Shown: positions 18,007-29,063 of the stretch, one piece after another | Layout of the letters: each line of letters opens with the position of its first letter | Position numbering within the stretch: the stretch's first letter is position 1 | From: Tianweitania sediminis | Lineage (GTDB): Bacteria; Pseudomonadota; Alphaproteobacteria; Rhizobiales; Rhizobiaceae | DNA: 64,000 nt | Assembly: GCF_017813335.1 (NCBI RefSeq) | Contig: NZ_JAGIYY010000006.1 | Location: 1 to 64,000 of the forward strand | Direction: 5' to 3' | Made by a program: the position numbers and the translations under genes | The notes under the pieces: model-generated | Seen by the model: only the letters and a program-made list of their open reading frames with translations | Database searches by the model: none | What the model was told of the DNA's origin: nothing

Positions 18007-18504
18007 AAGCAGGCAGTTAGTCCGCCGAGCACCAACTGATAGTCGAAGGTCGCCTGTTCTGGTGGGCGAAGGGCAGGTGGTTGATCGCGCTGATCATTGC
18101 CAGAGTGGCTCCGGAACTTTACCATCGGCTTGGAGCGAGCAACTTCCGAAGGGAGTGATCGCTTGCTGGCGGTGCCTCAAGTACAACAACACTTGTCTGC
18201 TGTTTTGTACGTAGGAAAGGTACTTGCCGCGAAAAGTCACCAAAAAAAGGCAGCAGAGCGGGTGAACTGGCGGAGGGAATGGGCCTGATGTCCAACCTTC
18301 TCTGGGCGCGCGAGTACGCACGGATCAGCGCCACTCGATGAGCGAGATGGATCGTCGCAGCACAGCGCGTCACCACGATCCTCAGCTTCTCCCCGTCGGC
18401 CCAATGCCTCCGCCGCCCCCCGCAGGTGATGGCCTCGACTAATTCGTTGGCGTCCGACATCACGCTATGCCTATCCCCATCCTCCTGCTTATGCCGCTGC
18501 CAAT
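18007..18504. other. 498-bp gene-free boundary before the metal island
   Basis: No intact gene. The right half contains an IS66-type orfA relic (18374-18460); the rest shows scattered stops on both strands. It separates the gene-poor backbone from the copper/arsenic island and looks like a scar of earlier insertions. Confidence 0.5.
18374..18460 (-). pseudogene. Relic of an IS66-type accessory transposition gene (tnpA/orfA)
   Basis: From the ATG at 18460 the frame reads MSDANELVEAITCGGRRRHW then ADGEKLRIV, matching the N-terminal pattern of IS66 orfA proteins (acidic start, RRRxW, EEKLRIV). The match stops abruptly afterwards and no orfB or transposase follows, so only a fragment survives. 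Confidence 0.4.
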
Positions 18505-18999
18505 TCAATCGAGGCGTTCTTGGATCTGTTCCATTTGCTCGATTTCAGATCGTTGCGCCTCGATGATCTCTTCGCACAGAGCGACCAACTCTGGATCGCT
18601 CAGCGCCGCCTCTCGGCACATGAGGATGGCGCCCGAGTGATGTGGGATCATCGAGTCGATGAATTGGCGGTCGTGGATCAGCGTTTGTGAGCGCGTGGCG
18701 GCGAAAGACGCAATCGTCAGGGCGATAAACAGGCCGTGGAGAGCGATATTGAGTGCCTTCCTTGGAAACATGCCGGGCATCGTGGCCAGCATGAAGATTC
18801 CCATCGGCGCCCACATGGTCACCGCCATATAGAACATGTTGAGGTTGTTCCGGAAATCGTGCAGCCCATCGATCATCGAGAACATCACGACATACATGAC
18901 CAAGAGGCCGAGAGCCATGTTGATCCAGAACATCAAGTACGGACGGCCGGAGCTTCCGCTGTGCTGAGTATTATCAGAGGACTGCGCCATGTCTGCCAT
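18505..18999 (-). CDS. DUF305 family protein with N-terminal membrane anchor
   Basis: The 164-residue protein has three hydrophobic segments (about 22-42, 55-74 and 85-103) followed by a DUF305 domain with the diagnostic FIDSMIPHHSGAILMCREA and EIIEAQRSEIEQM. DUF305 proteins are ferritin-like four-helix proteins common in copper islands; the paired His and Met residues may bind Cu. AAAGG precedes the ATG. It is transcribed away from the rest of the copper cluster, from a shared 150-bp divergent region. Confidence 0.8.
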   Translation of the reverse strand: MADMAQSSDNTQHSGSSGRPYLMFWINMALGLLVMYVVMFSMIDGLHDFRNNLNMFYMAVTMWAPMGIFMLATMPGMFPRKALNIALHGLFIALTIASFAATRSQTLIHDRQFIDSMIPHHSGAILMCREAALSDPELVALCEEIIEAQRSEIEQMEQIQERLD

Positions 19000-19150
19000 T
19001 TAACCTTTTCTGCCGACGCTTGGACCGATCACGCCGTGACGTCTTCCCTTGCAGCAGGCCCGAGCTGCGCCAGGCGAACTAGTATCGGGCACCAGTAGTC
19101 ACATTACCGGTTGTGCTGGAACAAGTCTTCTCCATCGTCGTTGCCTCGCT

Positions 19151-19558
19151 ATGGAACGACCAGCCGCCAGCGCGAAAGCTGCGTCAGTCTGGCAGAAGCT
19201 TTCGAACATCGTTACGCTTCTGGCGGTCGCCATGTTCTTGACCCATGCGGTAGCTGCCCAAGGCCTTCTGCCACACATACATGTCCATACCGATGCTCCT
19301 GCCGGAGCACCGCCTGTCGCGGACGACGCTGCTGCCGAGTCGGAGCAAAGCCACGCACATCCATCGATGGTCAGCGAAAAGCATGGCACAGGGGATGCGA
19401 CTCCTGCCTGCTGCGGAGAAGCCTGTCTGTCGGCACTGCTGCCAAGCGAGTCTCCGTGCCCGGATTGGCCATGGGGCGCAGGGGCTAAATCTCATGTTCT
19501 TGTCTCGCTCCTGAACGGGCTTGGTCCCGACGGGCTACGTCGTCCTCCACGACCGTGA
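19151..19558 (+). CDS. Cys/His-containing exported protein (CopL-like), copy 1
   Basis: From the ATG at 19151 the product has 135 residues: a hydrophobic N-terminal segment (NIVTLLAVAMFLTHAVAA), a His-rich stretch (LPHIHVHTD), and ACCGEACLSALLP. The same plan (signal-like segment, His-rich spacer, CC then C before an ALLP motif, and a GLRRPPR-type tail) recurs in the protein at 24330, so the two are paralogs. It resembles small CopL-like copper-island proteins; role in copper binding is inferred from context. Confidence 0.6.
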   Translation: MERPAASAKAASVWQKLSNIVTLLAVAMFLTHAVAAQGLLPHIHVHTDAPAGAPPVADDAAAESEQSHAHPSMVSEKHGTGDATPACCGEACLSALLPSESPCPDWPWGAGAKSHVLVSLLNGLGPDGLRRPPRP

Positions 19559-19752
19559 TCTGGTCTGATCTGATCGTCTTCCCTCGAGATCACGCCTGAC
19601 CTGAGACAAGGCATCAGCGTGTCTCCGAACCAGATACGGCTGGGGAAGCGATCGGTCGATCCGAGGCAGACGCCATGCGTCTCCGACAGCAGTGAGCGTC
19701 GGCGCGGCGCTTGCCGCTTCTCAACCCCAAAATTCCGAATTGGAGAATCCAA

Positions 19753-20085
19753 ATGCACCAGATGTCCCCTGAAATGCAGAGCTGCATCGACGAATGCCTG
19801 CGCTGTCACAGCGTTTGCCTCAGCACAGCCATGAACCACTGCCTGGAGGCAGGCGGCCAGCACGTCGAGCCAGGTCACTTCCGTCTCATGATTGCCTGCG
19901 CCGAGATCTGTCGGACCGCGGCAAACTTCATGCTGATGGGCACCGACCTTCACAAACGCACCTGCACAGTCTGCGCAGAAGTCTGCGAGGAGTGCGCCCG
20001 GAGCTGTGAACAGATCGGCGATATGCAGGAATGCGTCGATGCCTGTCGCCGGTGCGCCGAGAGCTGCCGGAAGATGGCCGCCTGA
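19753..20085 (+). CDS. Four-helix-bundle copper-binding protein (Csp family, DUF326)
   Basis: The 110-residue protein has 16 Cys spaced along the inner faces of four helices (for example MQSCIDECLRCHSVC, TCTVCAEVCEECARSC and ECVDACRRCAESC), the defining pattern of copper-storage proteins that hold many Cu(I) ions. No Tat or Sec signal is present, so it matches the cytosolic Csp3 type. GGAGA lies seven bases before the ATG at 19753. It sits between a CopL-like gene and a DUF305 gene. Confidence 0.9.
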   Translation: MHQMSPEMQSCIDECLRCHSVCLSTAMNHCLEAGGQHVEPGHFRLMIACAEICRTAANFMLMGTDLHKRTCTVCAEVCEECARSCEQIGDMQECVDACRRCAESCRKMAA

Positions 20086-20121
20086 TTCCAACAGAGCCAA
20101 TTACATCAAAGGAGAACTCTC

Positions 20122-20616
20122 ATGCGTAAATTCGAAGTAGCCGCAATCTTGGCTGTCCTGCTCGCTGCTCCCGCCGCCCTCGCGCAAGAAGGAGGGATGC
20201 ACGGGCAGCACGGCCAGACAGGCCAGCATGGCCAGATGGCAGACCTGTCGATCCTGCCACAGGGCTGCCGGGATGCTATCCAGCAGTCCGCGGCGCCAGA
20301 CATGATGCAGGGTATGGACATGTCCGGCATGATGGGAAGCATGGAAGGCATGGACGAGGCCCAACAGGCCTCCATGCAGGCCATGATGGAGATGAACGGC
20401 CCGATGATGGCCACCCACACCATCAAAGACCCCGATCTCGCCTTCCACTGCGGGATGATCGCGCATCATACGGGCGCCATCGCCATGGCCGAGGTCGAAC
20501 TCCAATACGGTGATGACGAGCAGTCGAAAGCGCTCGCACAGGAGATCATCGACTCTCAGCGCCAAGAGATCGAGGAGATGACCGCCTGGGTCGAGGAGAA
20601 CGCGGGTCAGCAGTAA
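20122..20616 (+). CDS. Secreted DUF305 protein with Met/His-rich linker
   Basis: A signal peptide (cleavage near LAQ-EGG) leads into a Met/His/Gln-rich segment (GMHGQHGQTGQHGQM, then SGMMGSMEGMDEAQ), typical of periplasmic copper chaperones, and a DUF305 domain with FHCGMIAHHTGAIAMAEVEL. The 164-residue protein is probably periplasmic and binds Cu. A strong AAAGGAG lies upstream. It follows the Csp gene by 36 bp, so the two are likely co-transcribed. Confidence 0.85.
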   Translation: MRKFEVAAILAVLLAAPAALAQEGGMHGQHGQTGQHGQMADLSILPQGCRDAIQQSAAPDMMQGMDMSGMMGSMEGMDEAQQASMQAMMEMNGPMMATHTIKDPDLAFHCGMIAHHTGAIAMAEVELQYGDDEQSKALAQEIIDSQRQEIEEMTAWVEENAGQQ

Positions 20617-20805
20617 GCATGTCGGCCGCCGGAGCTCGAGGCTTCGGCGGCTCCGACAGAAGACTGCCTGGCATTGCGGAAGGCGCTGCCGAGATCGACA
20701 CTACACATTCGAAGGTACGTCCAGAAACGCTGCGCAGGCAGAACCGGAAGAGCGAAATGTCCTTCGTCACCGTCACGGCAACGGCTTCCGCCTTGCGATT
20801 TACTC

Positions 20806-20843
20806 TTGACCTTCCAGCGATGGGAAGGCGCACGCTGAATAAT
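20806..20843 (+). promoter_or_regulatory. CueR/MerR-type copper promoter for copA
   Basis: TTGACC (20806-20811) overlaps the inverted repeat CCTTCC-N7-GGAAGG (20810-20815/20823-20828), the classic CueR operator of copper-efflux promoters. An extended 19-bp spacer puts the -10 near CACGCT at 20831, with an alternative AT-rich hexamer at 20836-20841. It lies 33 bp before the copA start. No cueR gene is present in the window, so the regulator must act in trans. Confidence 0.75.
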
Positions 20844-20875
20844 GACGATTCTCGGGCACTTCCCGGACGAGGTAC

Positions 20876-23356
<2,481 letters not shown>

Positions 23357-23515
23357 GAGCCAAGGTGAGCGAAGAATCTGTCCAGCACTACGGCTCCGAT
23401 ACGGCTCACGAGGCCGTGTTCGTCTCCAGCAAAGTGTCCTTCCTTGCGCCGCCTCAAGTTCGGCGGCGGCAGCTTGTGCTAGTATCTGCCAGTCATCGCC
23501 AACAGGAAGCTCGCC

Positions 23516-23632
23516 ATGAACGAGATGATGTCCGGCGGCATGATGTGGGGTATGGGCTTCTGGGGCCTCCTGCTTCTGGTGCTTGCGCTCCTCACCGTCG
23601 CAGCATTGATCAAGTACGTATTTTTCCGCTGA
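23516..23632 (+). CDS. 38-residue Met-rich membrane peptide
   Basis: From the ATG at 23516 (AGGAAG seven bases upstream) the frame reads MNEMMSGGMMWGMGFWGLLL and ends in IKYVFFR at TGA 23630-23632. Six Met in the first 13 residues precede a single hydrophobic helix. Similar short peptides are frequent beside DUF305/CopA genes. Role unknown; Met clusters suggest Cu(I) contact. Confidence 0.6.
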   Translation: MNEMMSGGMMWGMGFWGLLLLVLALLTVAALIKYVFFR

Positions 23633-23662
23633 GATCGTCGGCGGCGTTCGTTAGGACTAGAG

Positions 23663-24151
23663 ATGCGAAATGACCATGCGATCAGCCGGCGCGCCTTCTT
23701 GGCAGGCCTTGGCTCGATACCTGTTCTGCTTTCAGTACCGGGGACAGGATATGCCGCAAGCTCGCCACTCGTGACCGTTACCAAGGACCCGAACTGCGGC
23801 TGCTGCACCGGGTGGGCCGAGCATATCGAGGCCGCGGGATTTCCGGTGCGGATCGTTGAATCCCAGAACATGGACGCCATCAAACAGCGGCTCGGCGTGC
23901 CCCCGGCGCTCTACTCGTGCCACACGGCCGAAGTCGACGGCTATGTCGTCGAAGGCCACGTTCCAGCCGCGGCAATCCAGCGTCTCCTGACCGAGCGCCC
24001 GGCGGCCACGGGCCTCGCAGTTCCCGGAATGCCGGCGGGCTCGCCGGGCATGGACTTCCCGGGCATGACTGCCGAGCCGTACGAGGTGTTCCTGTTCACT
24101 CCCGCCGACCACAAAATCTTCGGGCAGTTCCGCGGCGCGCAGGAGGTCTGA
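23663..24151 (+). CDS. DUF411 domain protein with Tat signal
   Basis: The 162-residue protein begins with a twin-arginine signal (ISRRAFLAGL, about 7-16), so it is exported folded. The DUF411 domain follows: VTKDPNCGCCTGW (Cys45, 47, 48), the YSCHTAEVDGYVVEGHVPA motif, and a C-terminal PGMPAGSPGMDFPGM repeat with Met residues. DUF411 proteins are metal-binding and common in copper resistance loci. It lies in the same direction as copA with small gaps. Confidence 0.85.
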   Translation: MRNDHAISRRAFLAGLGSIPVLLSVPGTGYAASSPLVTVTKDPNCGCCTGWAEHIEAAGFPVRIVESQNMDAIKQRLGVPPALYSCHTAEVDGYVVEGHVPAAAIQRLLTERPAATGLAVPGMPAGSPGMDFPGMTAEPYEVFLFTPADHKIFGQFRGAQEV

Positions 24152-24329
24152 GAAGAACGCTGCTCATGACCCATCGGACTGCCACCAGTACCATCCAGAA
24201 TGGGCCCCGCGGGGCGGAACCTGCCCCCGTGAGCAGCCTCGGCTGCCTGCGTCCGGATGCCGGCGGGCGAACGGATATCGACTGGTGCCTGACAGGCCTC
24301 CGTCCTGACCTCGCGCAGGAAGCCACGCC

Positions 24330-24740
24330 ATGAGCAGGAGCTCGACTGCGGCGTTCTGGTCGAAAAAGGACTGGCCGCGCCAGTTCCTGACCGGCCTGCT
24401 GCTGCTCGTCTTCAGCGCTTTCGCTGTCCTTGGAACGGCACATGCCAGTTCAAGCACGCATGCCACGCACCTGGATCAGGCCGTTGCCAGCGCGCAGCAT
24501 GACGTCTCTTCGCAGCATTCCGACGACCGCAGCGAGGCTGCGGACGAACGATGCTGTCACCCTGAAGCAGCGCCGGATCTGGATTGCGGCCAGGTCTGCA
24601 CCTTTCTTGCCCTGCTTCCCGATCCACTGCCGGCACTGCCAGCGTTGGACGGGGAACCGCCCCTTCGCATTCAGCACAGTGTTCTGGGCCGAAATCCTTC
24701 AGGCATCCTGAGGCCACCGCGTCTGACCACGATTGCATAG
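24330..24740 (+). CDS. Cys/His-containing exported protein (CopL-like), copy 2
   Basis: The 136-residue protein has a hydrophobic N-terminal segment (FLTGLLLLVFSAFAVLGTA), a His/Ser-rich middle (SQHSDDRSE), and a CC...C cluster (RCCHPEAAPDLDCGQVCTFLALLP) before a GILRPPR tail. The layout matches the 19151 protein, so they are paralogs. AGGAAG precedes the ATG. It is likely exported and linked to copper handling by context alone. Confidence 0.6.
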   Translation: MSRSSTAAFWSKKDWPRQFLTGLLLLVFSAFAVLGTAHASSSTHATHLDQAVASAQHDVSSQHSDDRSEAADERCCHPEAAPDLDCGQVCTFLALLPDPLPALPALDGEPPLRIQHSVLGRNPSGILRPPRLTTIA

Positions 24741-24856
24741 TGAAGCACGGCCGGGAGCTGTTCGTTCCCGGCTGCTCCAGCAACCGACGATCAGATGAAG
24801 CCGGAAAGCGCACGTCCGAGGATGTGAGGCGTTTCTCCGGCGCCAAAGGATGCACA

Positions 24857-26281
24857 ATGATGTACCGAACAATAATTGCCCTTTCCGCCACTCTCCTGAT
24901 GGGGGTTTCCGGCGCTGCTCTGGCCCAGCAGGCAGAGCATGACGCCCACCGCCCCGAGACGCTGCAGGCGCAGGAGGATCGGGCCCCTGCTCCCATGTCT
25001 CCTTCAGGACAGATGCCTTCGATGGCCGATAGGGACGCGGGAAATTTCACCAAAGCTTATGTCGATGCGATGGACGAGATGCACGGGCCGATGATGGAGG
25101 GCGTCATGGCGGGAGACCCGGACGTCGCCTTCGTCCGGGGCATGATCCCGCACCATCAAGGTGCGATCGATATGGCGAAGATCGTGCAGCAATACGGAGA
25201 TGACCCGCAAACGAGAGAGTGGGCGGCGCAGATCATCGAAGCACAGGAGCGTGAGATCGCCGAAATGCAGGCATGGCTGGAGACGAATGCCAGCCAGGAG
25301 CCTGCCGGCTTCATCCAGAGGGACGGAACCGTGTACTCCGCCAACGAGGGCGGCAATTCAATCAGCTCCATTGATCTCGGCACCGGTTCTGTCGAGACCG
25401 TTCAGATCGGCGTATCGCCACACAATGTCGATCTGACGCCGGACGGGAATCTGCTGCTCGCGGTCGGGAGCCCTGCCTCCGATCACGCTCACGGATCGGC
25501 GGACGATGGACATGCCGAGGCCGAAGCGGGCGGAGGGGTTCTGGTGGTGCTCGACCCACAGCAACTATCGCAACCTGTCGCCACTCTGGAAGTCGGGGCG
25601 CATCCTGCGCATGTCGTCGCCGATCGCACCGGGCGTGCCTATGTTTCGCTGTCCGGCGGGAACGAGATCGTAGTCGTTGATCTCGCAAAAGCTCAGGTTA
25701 TCGGGCGCATCGCGACCGGAGCCTTTCCGCACGGACTGCGCCTCAGCCCGGATCAGAGCGAGCTCTATGTGGCCAATGTCGATGACGGCTCGGTCTCCGT
25801 CATCGACACCCAGAACCTGACGGAGCTTGCGCGCATGCCGGTGGGCGCAGCGCCGGTCCAGGTCGGGTTCACGCCCTCGGGCGATCAGGTCTACGTCTCT
25901 CTTCGAGACGAGAACCGGGTGGCCGTCATCGACACCGCATCCCGCGAGGTGACGAACAGGATCGACGTCGGGCCGAACCCGATCCAGATGTTCGCCACAC
26001 CCGACGGAGCCTACGTCTATGTGGCTAACCAGGGCACCGACGCGGAGCCGAACGACACGGTGTCCGTGATCGACACGGCGACCGGAGAAGTGGTGAAAAC
26101 GATCGCCACCGGGGGTGGCGCTCACGGCGTCTCGTCATCGGCTGACGGGGCATTCGTGTTCGTGACCAACATTGCCGACGATACCGTGTCGATCATCGAC
26201 GTGGCGAGCCAGGACGTCGTCAAGACCGTCCCGGTCGGCGACCGCCCGAACGGCATCGTCTACCGCGGATCAAACCACTAA
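24857..26281 (+). CDS. DUF305 domain fused to a YVTN/YncE beta-propeller, secreted
   Basis: From the ATG at 24857 (AAAGGA upstream) the 474-residue product has a signal peptide (ending LAQQAE), a DUF305 domain (about 50-150; GMIPHHQGAIDMAKI and AAQIIEAQEREIAEM) and then six to seven propeller blades of the YVTN type (for example LRLSPDQSELYVANVDDGSV and VSVIDTATGEVVKTIATGG). A His-rich insert (SDHAHGSADDGHAEAEA) lies in the first blades. The fusion puts a metal-binding helical domain on a secreted propeller; a periplasmic copper-binding or stress-sensing role is likely but unproven. Confidence 0.85.
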   Translation: MMYRTIIALSATLLMGVSGAALAQQAEHDAHRPETLQAQEDRAPAPMSPSGQMPSMADRDAGNFTKAYVDAMDEMHGPMMEGVMAGDPDVAFVRGMIPHHQGAIDMAKIVQQYGDDPQTREWAAQIIEAQEREIAEMQAWLETNASQEPAGFIQRDGTVYSANEGGNSISSIDLGTGSVETVQIGVSPHNVDLTPDGNLLLAVGSPASDHAHGSADDGHAEAEAGGGVLVVLDPQQLSQPVATLEVGAHPAHVVADRTGRAYVSLSGGNEIVVVDLAKAQVIGRIATGAFPHGLRLSPDQSELYVANVDDGSVSVIDTQNLTELARMPVGAAPVQVGFTPSGDQVYVSLRDENRVAVIDTASREVTNRIDVGPNPIQMFATPDGAYVYVANQGTDAEPNDTVSVIDTATGEVVKTIATGGGAHGVSSSADGAFVFVTNIADDTVSIIDVASQDVVKTVPVGDRPNGIVYRGSNH

Positions 26282-26361
26282 GGAGGTGAATGGCGCCGGA
26301 GGCAGTTCCGGCGCCACTTCCACAGCCACCGCTGGAGGTGATCGGCAGGGCTATCCTGGCA

Positions 26362-26395
26362 TTGACACCAGAAACATCTCCACTATTCTGGAGAT
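26362..26395 (+). promoter_or_regulatory. ArsR-controlled, apparently leaderless ars promoter
   Basis: TTGACA (26362-26367) and TATTCT (26384-26389) with a 16-bp spacer form a good promoter. The inverted repeat ATCTCCA (26376-26382) / TGGAGAT (26389-26395) straddles the -10. The arsR ATG is the very next base (26396), at the expected transcription start, and there is no Shine-Dalgarno sequence, so the mRNA should be leaderless. Confidence 0.7.
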
Positions 26396-26758
26396 ATGGA
26401 AAAAACAGATATCATCGCTGCCTTGTCCGCGCTTGCGCAGGAGACCCGGCTCGATATCTTTCGGCTGCTGGTGCAGGCCGGGAGCGAAGGACGCGCAGTC
26501 GGGCATATCGGCGAGAAGCTGAACCTGCCCTCGGCCACCCTGTCATTTCACCTGACCCAGCTGAAGCATGCCAGCCTGGTGACATTCCGCCGTGAGGGGC
26601 GATCTTTGATCTACACCGCCAACTTTGCGGCGATGAACGGGCTGATGGCCTATCTCACAGAAAACTGCTGTGGCGGCGACACCAGCGATTGCGCGGTCGG
26701 CGCAGCTGTCTGTGATCCGTCCGGCAACGCCACAATTAAGGAAGGTGCCGGCGCATGA
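26396..26758 (+). CDS. arsR: ArsR family arsenite-responsive repressor
   Basis: The 120-residue winged helix-turn-helix protein has its recognition helix at about 45-60 (LPSATLSFHLTQLKHASLV). Instead of the classic helix-3 CVCDL site it carries C-terminal cysteines (Cys91, Cys92, Cys99), similar to the C95/C96/C102 arrangement of Acidithiobacillus ferrooxidans ArsR. It should leave the operator overlapping its own promoter when As(III) binds. It overlaps arsC by four bases (ATGA). Confidence 0.9.
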   Translation: MEKTDIIAALSALAQETRLDIFRLLVQAGSEGRAVGHIGEKLNLPSATLSFHLTQLKHASLVTFRREGRSLIYTANFAAMNGLMAYLTENCCGGDTSDCAVGAAVCDPSGNATIKEGAGA

Positions 26759-27189
26759 GCGCGAATTACACCGACGTCATCATCTATCATAATCCTGAGT
26801 GCGGAACTTCGCGCAACACGCTGGCCATGATCCGCAATGCCGGGGTCGAGCCGCACGTCATCGAGTACCTCAAGACTCCGCCCTCGCGTACGCTGCTGCT
26901 GCTGCTCGTTGAGCGGATGGGCGTCTCGGTCCGGGACATCCTGCGCGAGAAGGACACGCCCTACGGCGAACTCGGTCTCCACGACCCCGGTCTGACGGAG
27001 GAGCAACTTCTCGATGCGATCGAGGCTCACCCGATCCTGATCAACCGGCCCATCGTGATCAGCCCGAAGGGCGTCAAGCTGTGCCGCCCCTCCGAGACTG
27101 TCCTCGACCTCCTGCCGCCCCAGAAGGGTGCCTTCACCAAGGAGGATGGCGAGAAGATCACCGACACCGCGGGCAACAGTCTCGCCTGA
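26755..27189 (+). CDS. arsC: Arsenate reductase, glutaredoxin-coupled (ArsC)
   Basis: This cytosolic enzyme reduces As(V) to As(III). The active-site loop [12 protein letters not shown] has the single nucleophilic Cys16, and [16 protein letters not shown] carries the Arg of the oxyanion pocket. At 144 residues it matches the E. coli plasmid R773 class, which uses glutathione and glutaredoxin. It is translationally coupled to arsR and precedes acr3, whose product exports the arsenite formed. Confidence 0.95.
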   Translation: MSANYTDVIIYHNPECGTSRNTLAMIRNAGVEPHVIEYLKTPPSRTLLLLLVERMGVSVRDILREKDTPYGELGLHDPGLTEEQLLDAIEAHPILINRPIVISPKGVKLCRPSETVLDLLPPQKGAFTKEDGEKITDTAGNSLA

Positions 27190-27202
27190 CAGGAAACTTC
27201 CA

Positions 27203-28297
27203 ATGTCTAACGCAACAGCGCCGGCACGCCGGCTGTCCTTCCTTGACCGCTATCTGACCGTCTGGATCTTCGCGGCGATGGCGCTAGGCGTGTTCCTCGG
27301 AACCGCTTTTACGAACCTTCCCGCGGCGCTCAACGAGATGTCGGTCGGTTCCACGAACATCCCGATTGCGATCGGCCTGATCCTGATGATGTACCCGCCG
27401 CTCGCCAAGGTACGCTACGAGGAACTGCATCGCGTCTTCGCCGACAAGCGCGTGCTCGTGCTATCGCTGGTCCAGAACTGGATCATTGGCCCGGTGCTGA
27501 TGTTCGCGCTCGCCGCGATCTTTTTGCGCGACTACCCCGAATACATGACCGGCGTGATCCTGATCGGACTGGCGCGCTGCATCGCGATGGTTCTGGTCTG
27601 GAACCAGTTGGCCAAGGGCGACAATCAGTACGTCGCGGGCCTCGTCGCCTTCAATTCGATCTTCCAGATCCTGTTTTTTTCGACCTACGCCTGGTTCTTT
27701 CTCTCGGTCCTGCCGCCACTCTTCGGGCTGGAGGGCAGCGTCGTGGATGTCGGCTTCTGGACAATCACCGAGGCGGTGCTGATCTATCTCGGCATCCCCT
27801 TCGCGGCCGGATACCTGACCCGGCGCATCCTGATCGCGCGAAAGGGTCCCGATTGGTTCCAGGACGTCTTCCTGCCGAAGATCAGCCCGATCACCCTCGT
27901 CGCGCTGCTCTTCACCATTATGGCGATGTTCAGCCTGAAGGGCGGCGACGTGCTGCTTCTGCCGTTCGACGCGCTGCTGATCGCGGTGCCGCTGGTGATC
28001 TACTTCGTCGTGCAGTTCGTCATCAGCTTCGCCATGGGCAAGCTGATCGCCGGGGACTATCCGCGCACGACCGCGATCGCCTTCACTGCCGCTGGCAACA
28101 ATTTCGAGCTGGCCATCGCGGTCGCGATCGCCGCATTTGGACTCGCTTCCCCGGTCGCCTTCGCCGCCGTAATCGGGCCGCTGGTGGAGGTTCCGGTGCT
28201 CATCCTGCTGGTGCATGTCGCTCTCTGGCTCGGCCGCCGCTGGTTTAGCGGTTCCCCGCCTGCCGCCGTGCCGGCGGCCGCGACAAGTCAGCAGTAG
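27203..28297 (+). CDS. acr3: Arsenite efflux permease, Acr3 family
   Basis: The 364-residue, ten-helix-type carrier contains the Acr3 signature [19 protein letters not shown] with the essential membrane Cys (about 126), plus [21 protein letters not shown] near the C-terminus. It exports As(III) across the inner membrane without an ATPase partner. AGGAA lies eight bases before the ATG at 27203, and the gene follows arsC by 13 bp. A short Pro/Ala-rich tail is not conserved. Confidence 0.95.
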   Translation: MSNATAPARRLSFLDRYLTVWIFAAMALGVFLGTAFTNLPAALNEMSVGSTNIPIAIGLILMMYPPLAKVRYEELHRVFADKRVLVLSLVQNWIIGPVLMFALAAIFLRDYPEYMTGVILIGLARCIAMVLVWNQLAKGDNQYVAGLVAFNSIFQILFFSTYAWFFLSVLPPLFGLEGSVVDVGFWTITEAVLIYLGIPFAAGYLTRRILIARKGPDWFQDVFLPKISPITLVALLFTIMAMFSLKGGDVLLLPFDALLIAVPLVIYFVVQFVISFAMGKLIAGDYPRTTAIAFTAAGNNFELAIAVAIAAFGLASPVAFAAVIGPLVEVPVLILLVHVALWLGRRWFSGSPPAAVPAAATSQQ

Positions 28298-28307
28298 GAG
28301 GCCGGTC

Positions 28308-29063
28308 ATGCGTTTGCGTACCCTGCCTGACCCCGATCACCTGCCGGCTCTCGACAGGCGCTTCGTGCAGGAGCGCCTGGCAATCGAACTTGGCCCGGAC
28401 GACCACAAGCCGCGCATCCTGATGCTCTACGGATCGCTGCGGCCACGCTCCTATTCCCGGCTGGCGACCGAGGAGGCGGCACGGCTGCTGCGGCTGTTCG
28501 GTGCGGAGGTCCGCATCTTCGATCCGTCGGACATGCCGTTCCCCGATCAGATCGCGGGCGACGACCACACCGCGATCCACGAGCTGCGCGAGCACGCGAT
28601 GTGGTCCGAAGGCATGGTCTGGTGCAGCCCCGAGCGGCACGGCCAGATCACCGGCCTGATGAAGGCGCAGATCGACAACCTGCCGCTCAACATGGGTGGG
28701 ATGCGCCCGACGCAGGGGCGCACGCTTGCGGTGATGCAGGTGTCGGGCGGCTCGCAGAGCTTCAACGCAGTCAACACGCTGCGCCTTCTGGGTCGCTGGA
28801 TGCGGATGATCACCATCCCCAACCAGTCGAGCGTGGCCAAGGCGTATGATGAGTTCGACGGATCCGGCCGGATGAAGCCCTCGAGCTACTACGACCGCAT
28901 CGTAGACGTGATGGAGGAGCTGGTCCGCTTCACCATCCTTACCCGCCCCCATGCAGCGCGTCTTGTTGACCGCTACTCGGAGAGGAAGACCGCAGGAAAG
29001 GCCTTGGACCCGGCGGCGGACCTCTCGTCGATTGCCACAGCGTCTCAGAAGCGCTCGGCATGA
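28308..29063 (+). CDS. arsH: ArsH NADPH-dependent FMN reductase / organoarsenical oxidase
   Basis: The 251-residue flavodoxin-like protein has [20 protein letters not shown] (FMN phosphate loop) and [22 protein letters not shown], both ArsH-specific. ArsH oxidises trivalent methylarsenicals and protects against oxidative stress. A strong GGAGG precedes the ATG at 28308. The stop overlaps the arsO start as ATGA, so the operon order arsR-arsC-acr3-arsH-arsO is tightly coupled. Confidence 0.94.
   Translation: MRLRTLPDPDHLPALDRRFVQERLAIELGPDDHKPRILMLYGSLRPRSYSRLATEEAARLLRLFGAEVRIFDPSDMPFPDQIAGDDHTAIHELREHAMWSEGMVWCSPERHGQITGLMKAQIDNLPLNMGGMRPTQGRTLAVMQVSGGSQSFNAVNTLRLLGRWMRMITIPNQSSVAKAYDEFDGSGRMKPSSYYDRIVDVMEELVRFTILTRPHAARLVDRYSERKTAGKALDPAADLSSIATASQKRSA

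Noticed and set aside
23448-23470. GCCGCC/GGCGGC hairpin after copA as a terminator
   Set aside because: Short GC stem with no U-run and flexible pairing; not enough to call.
23365-23673. Possible 102-residue gene after copA
   Set aside because: It overlaps the better-supported 38-residue peptide in another frame and has an Arg-rich, unconserved look.
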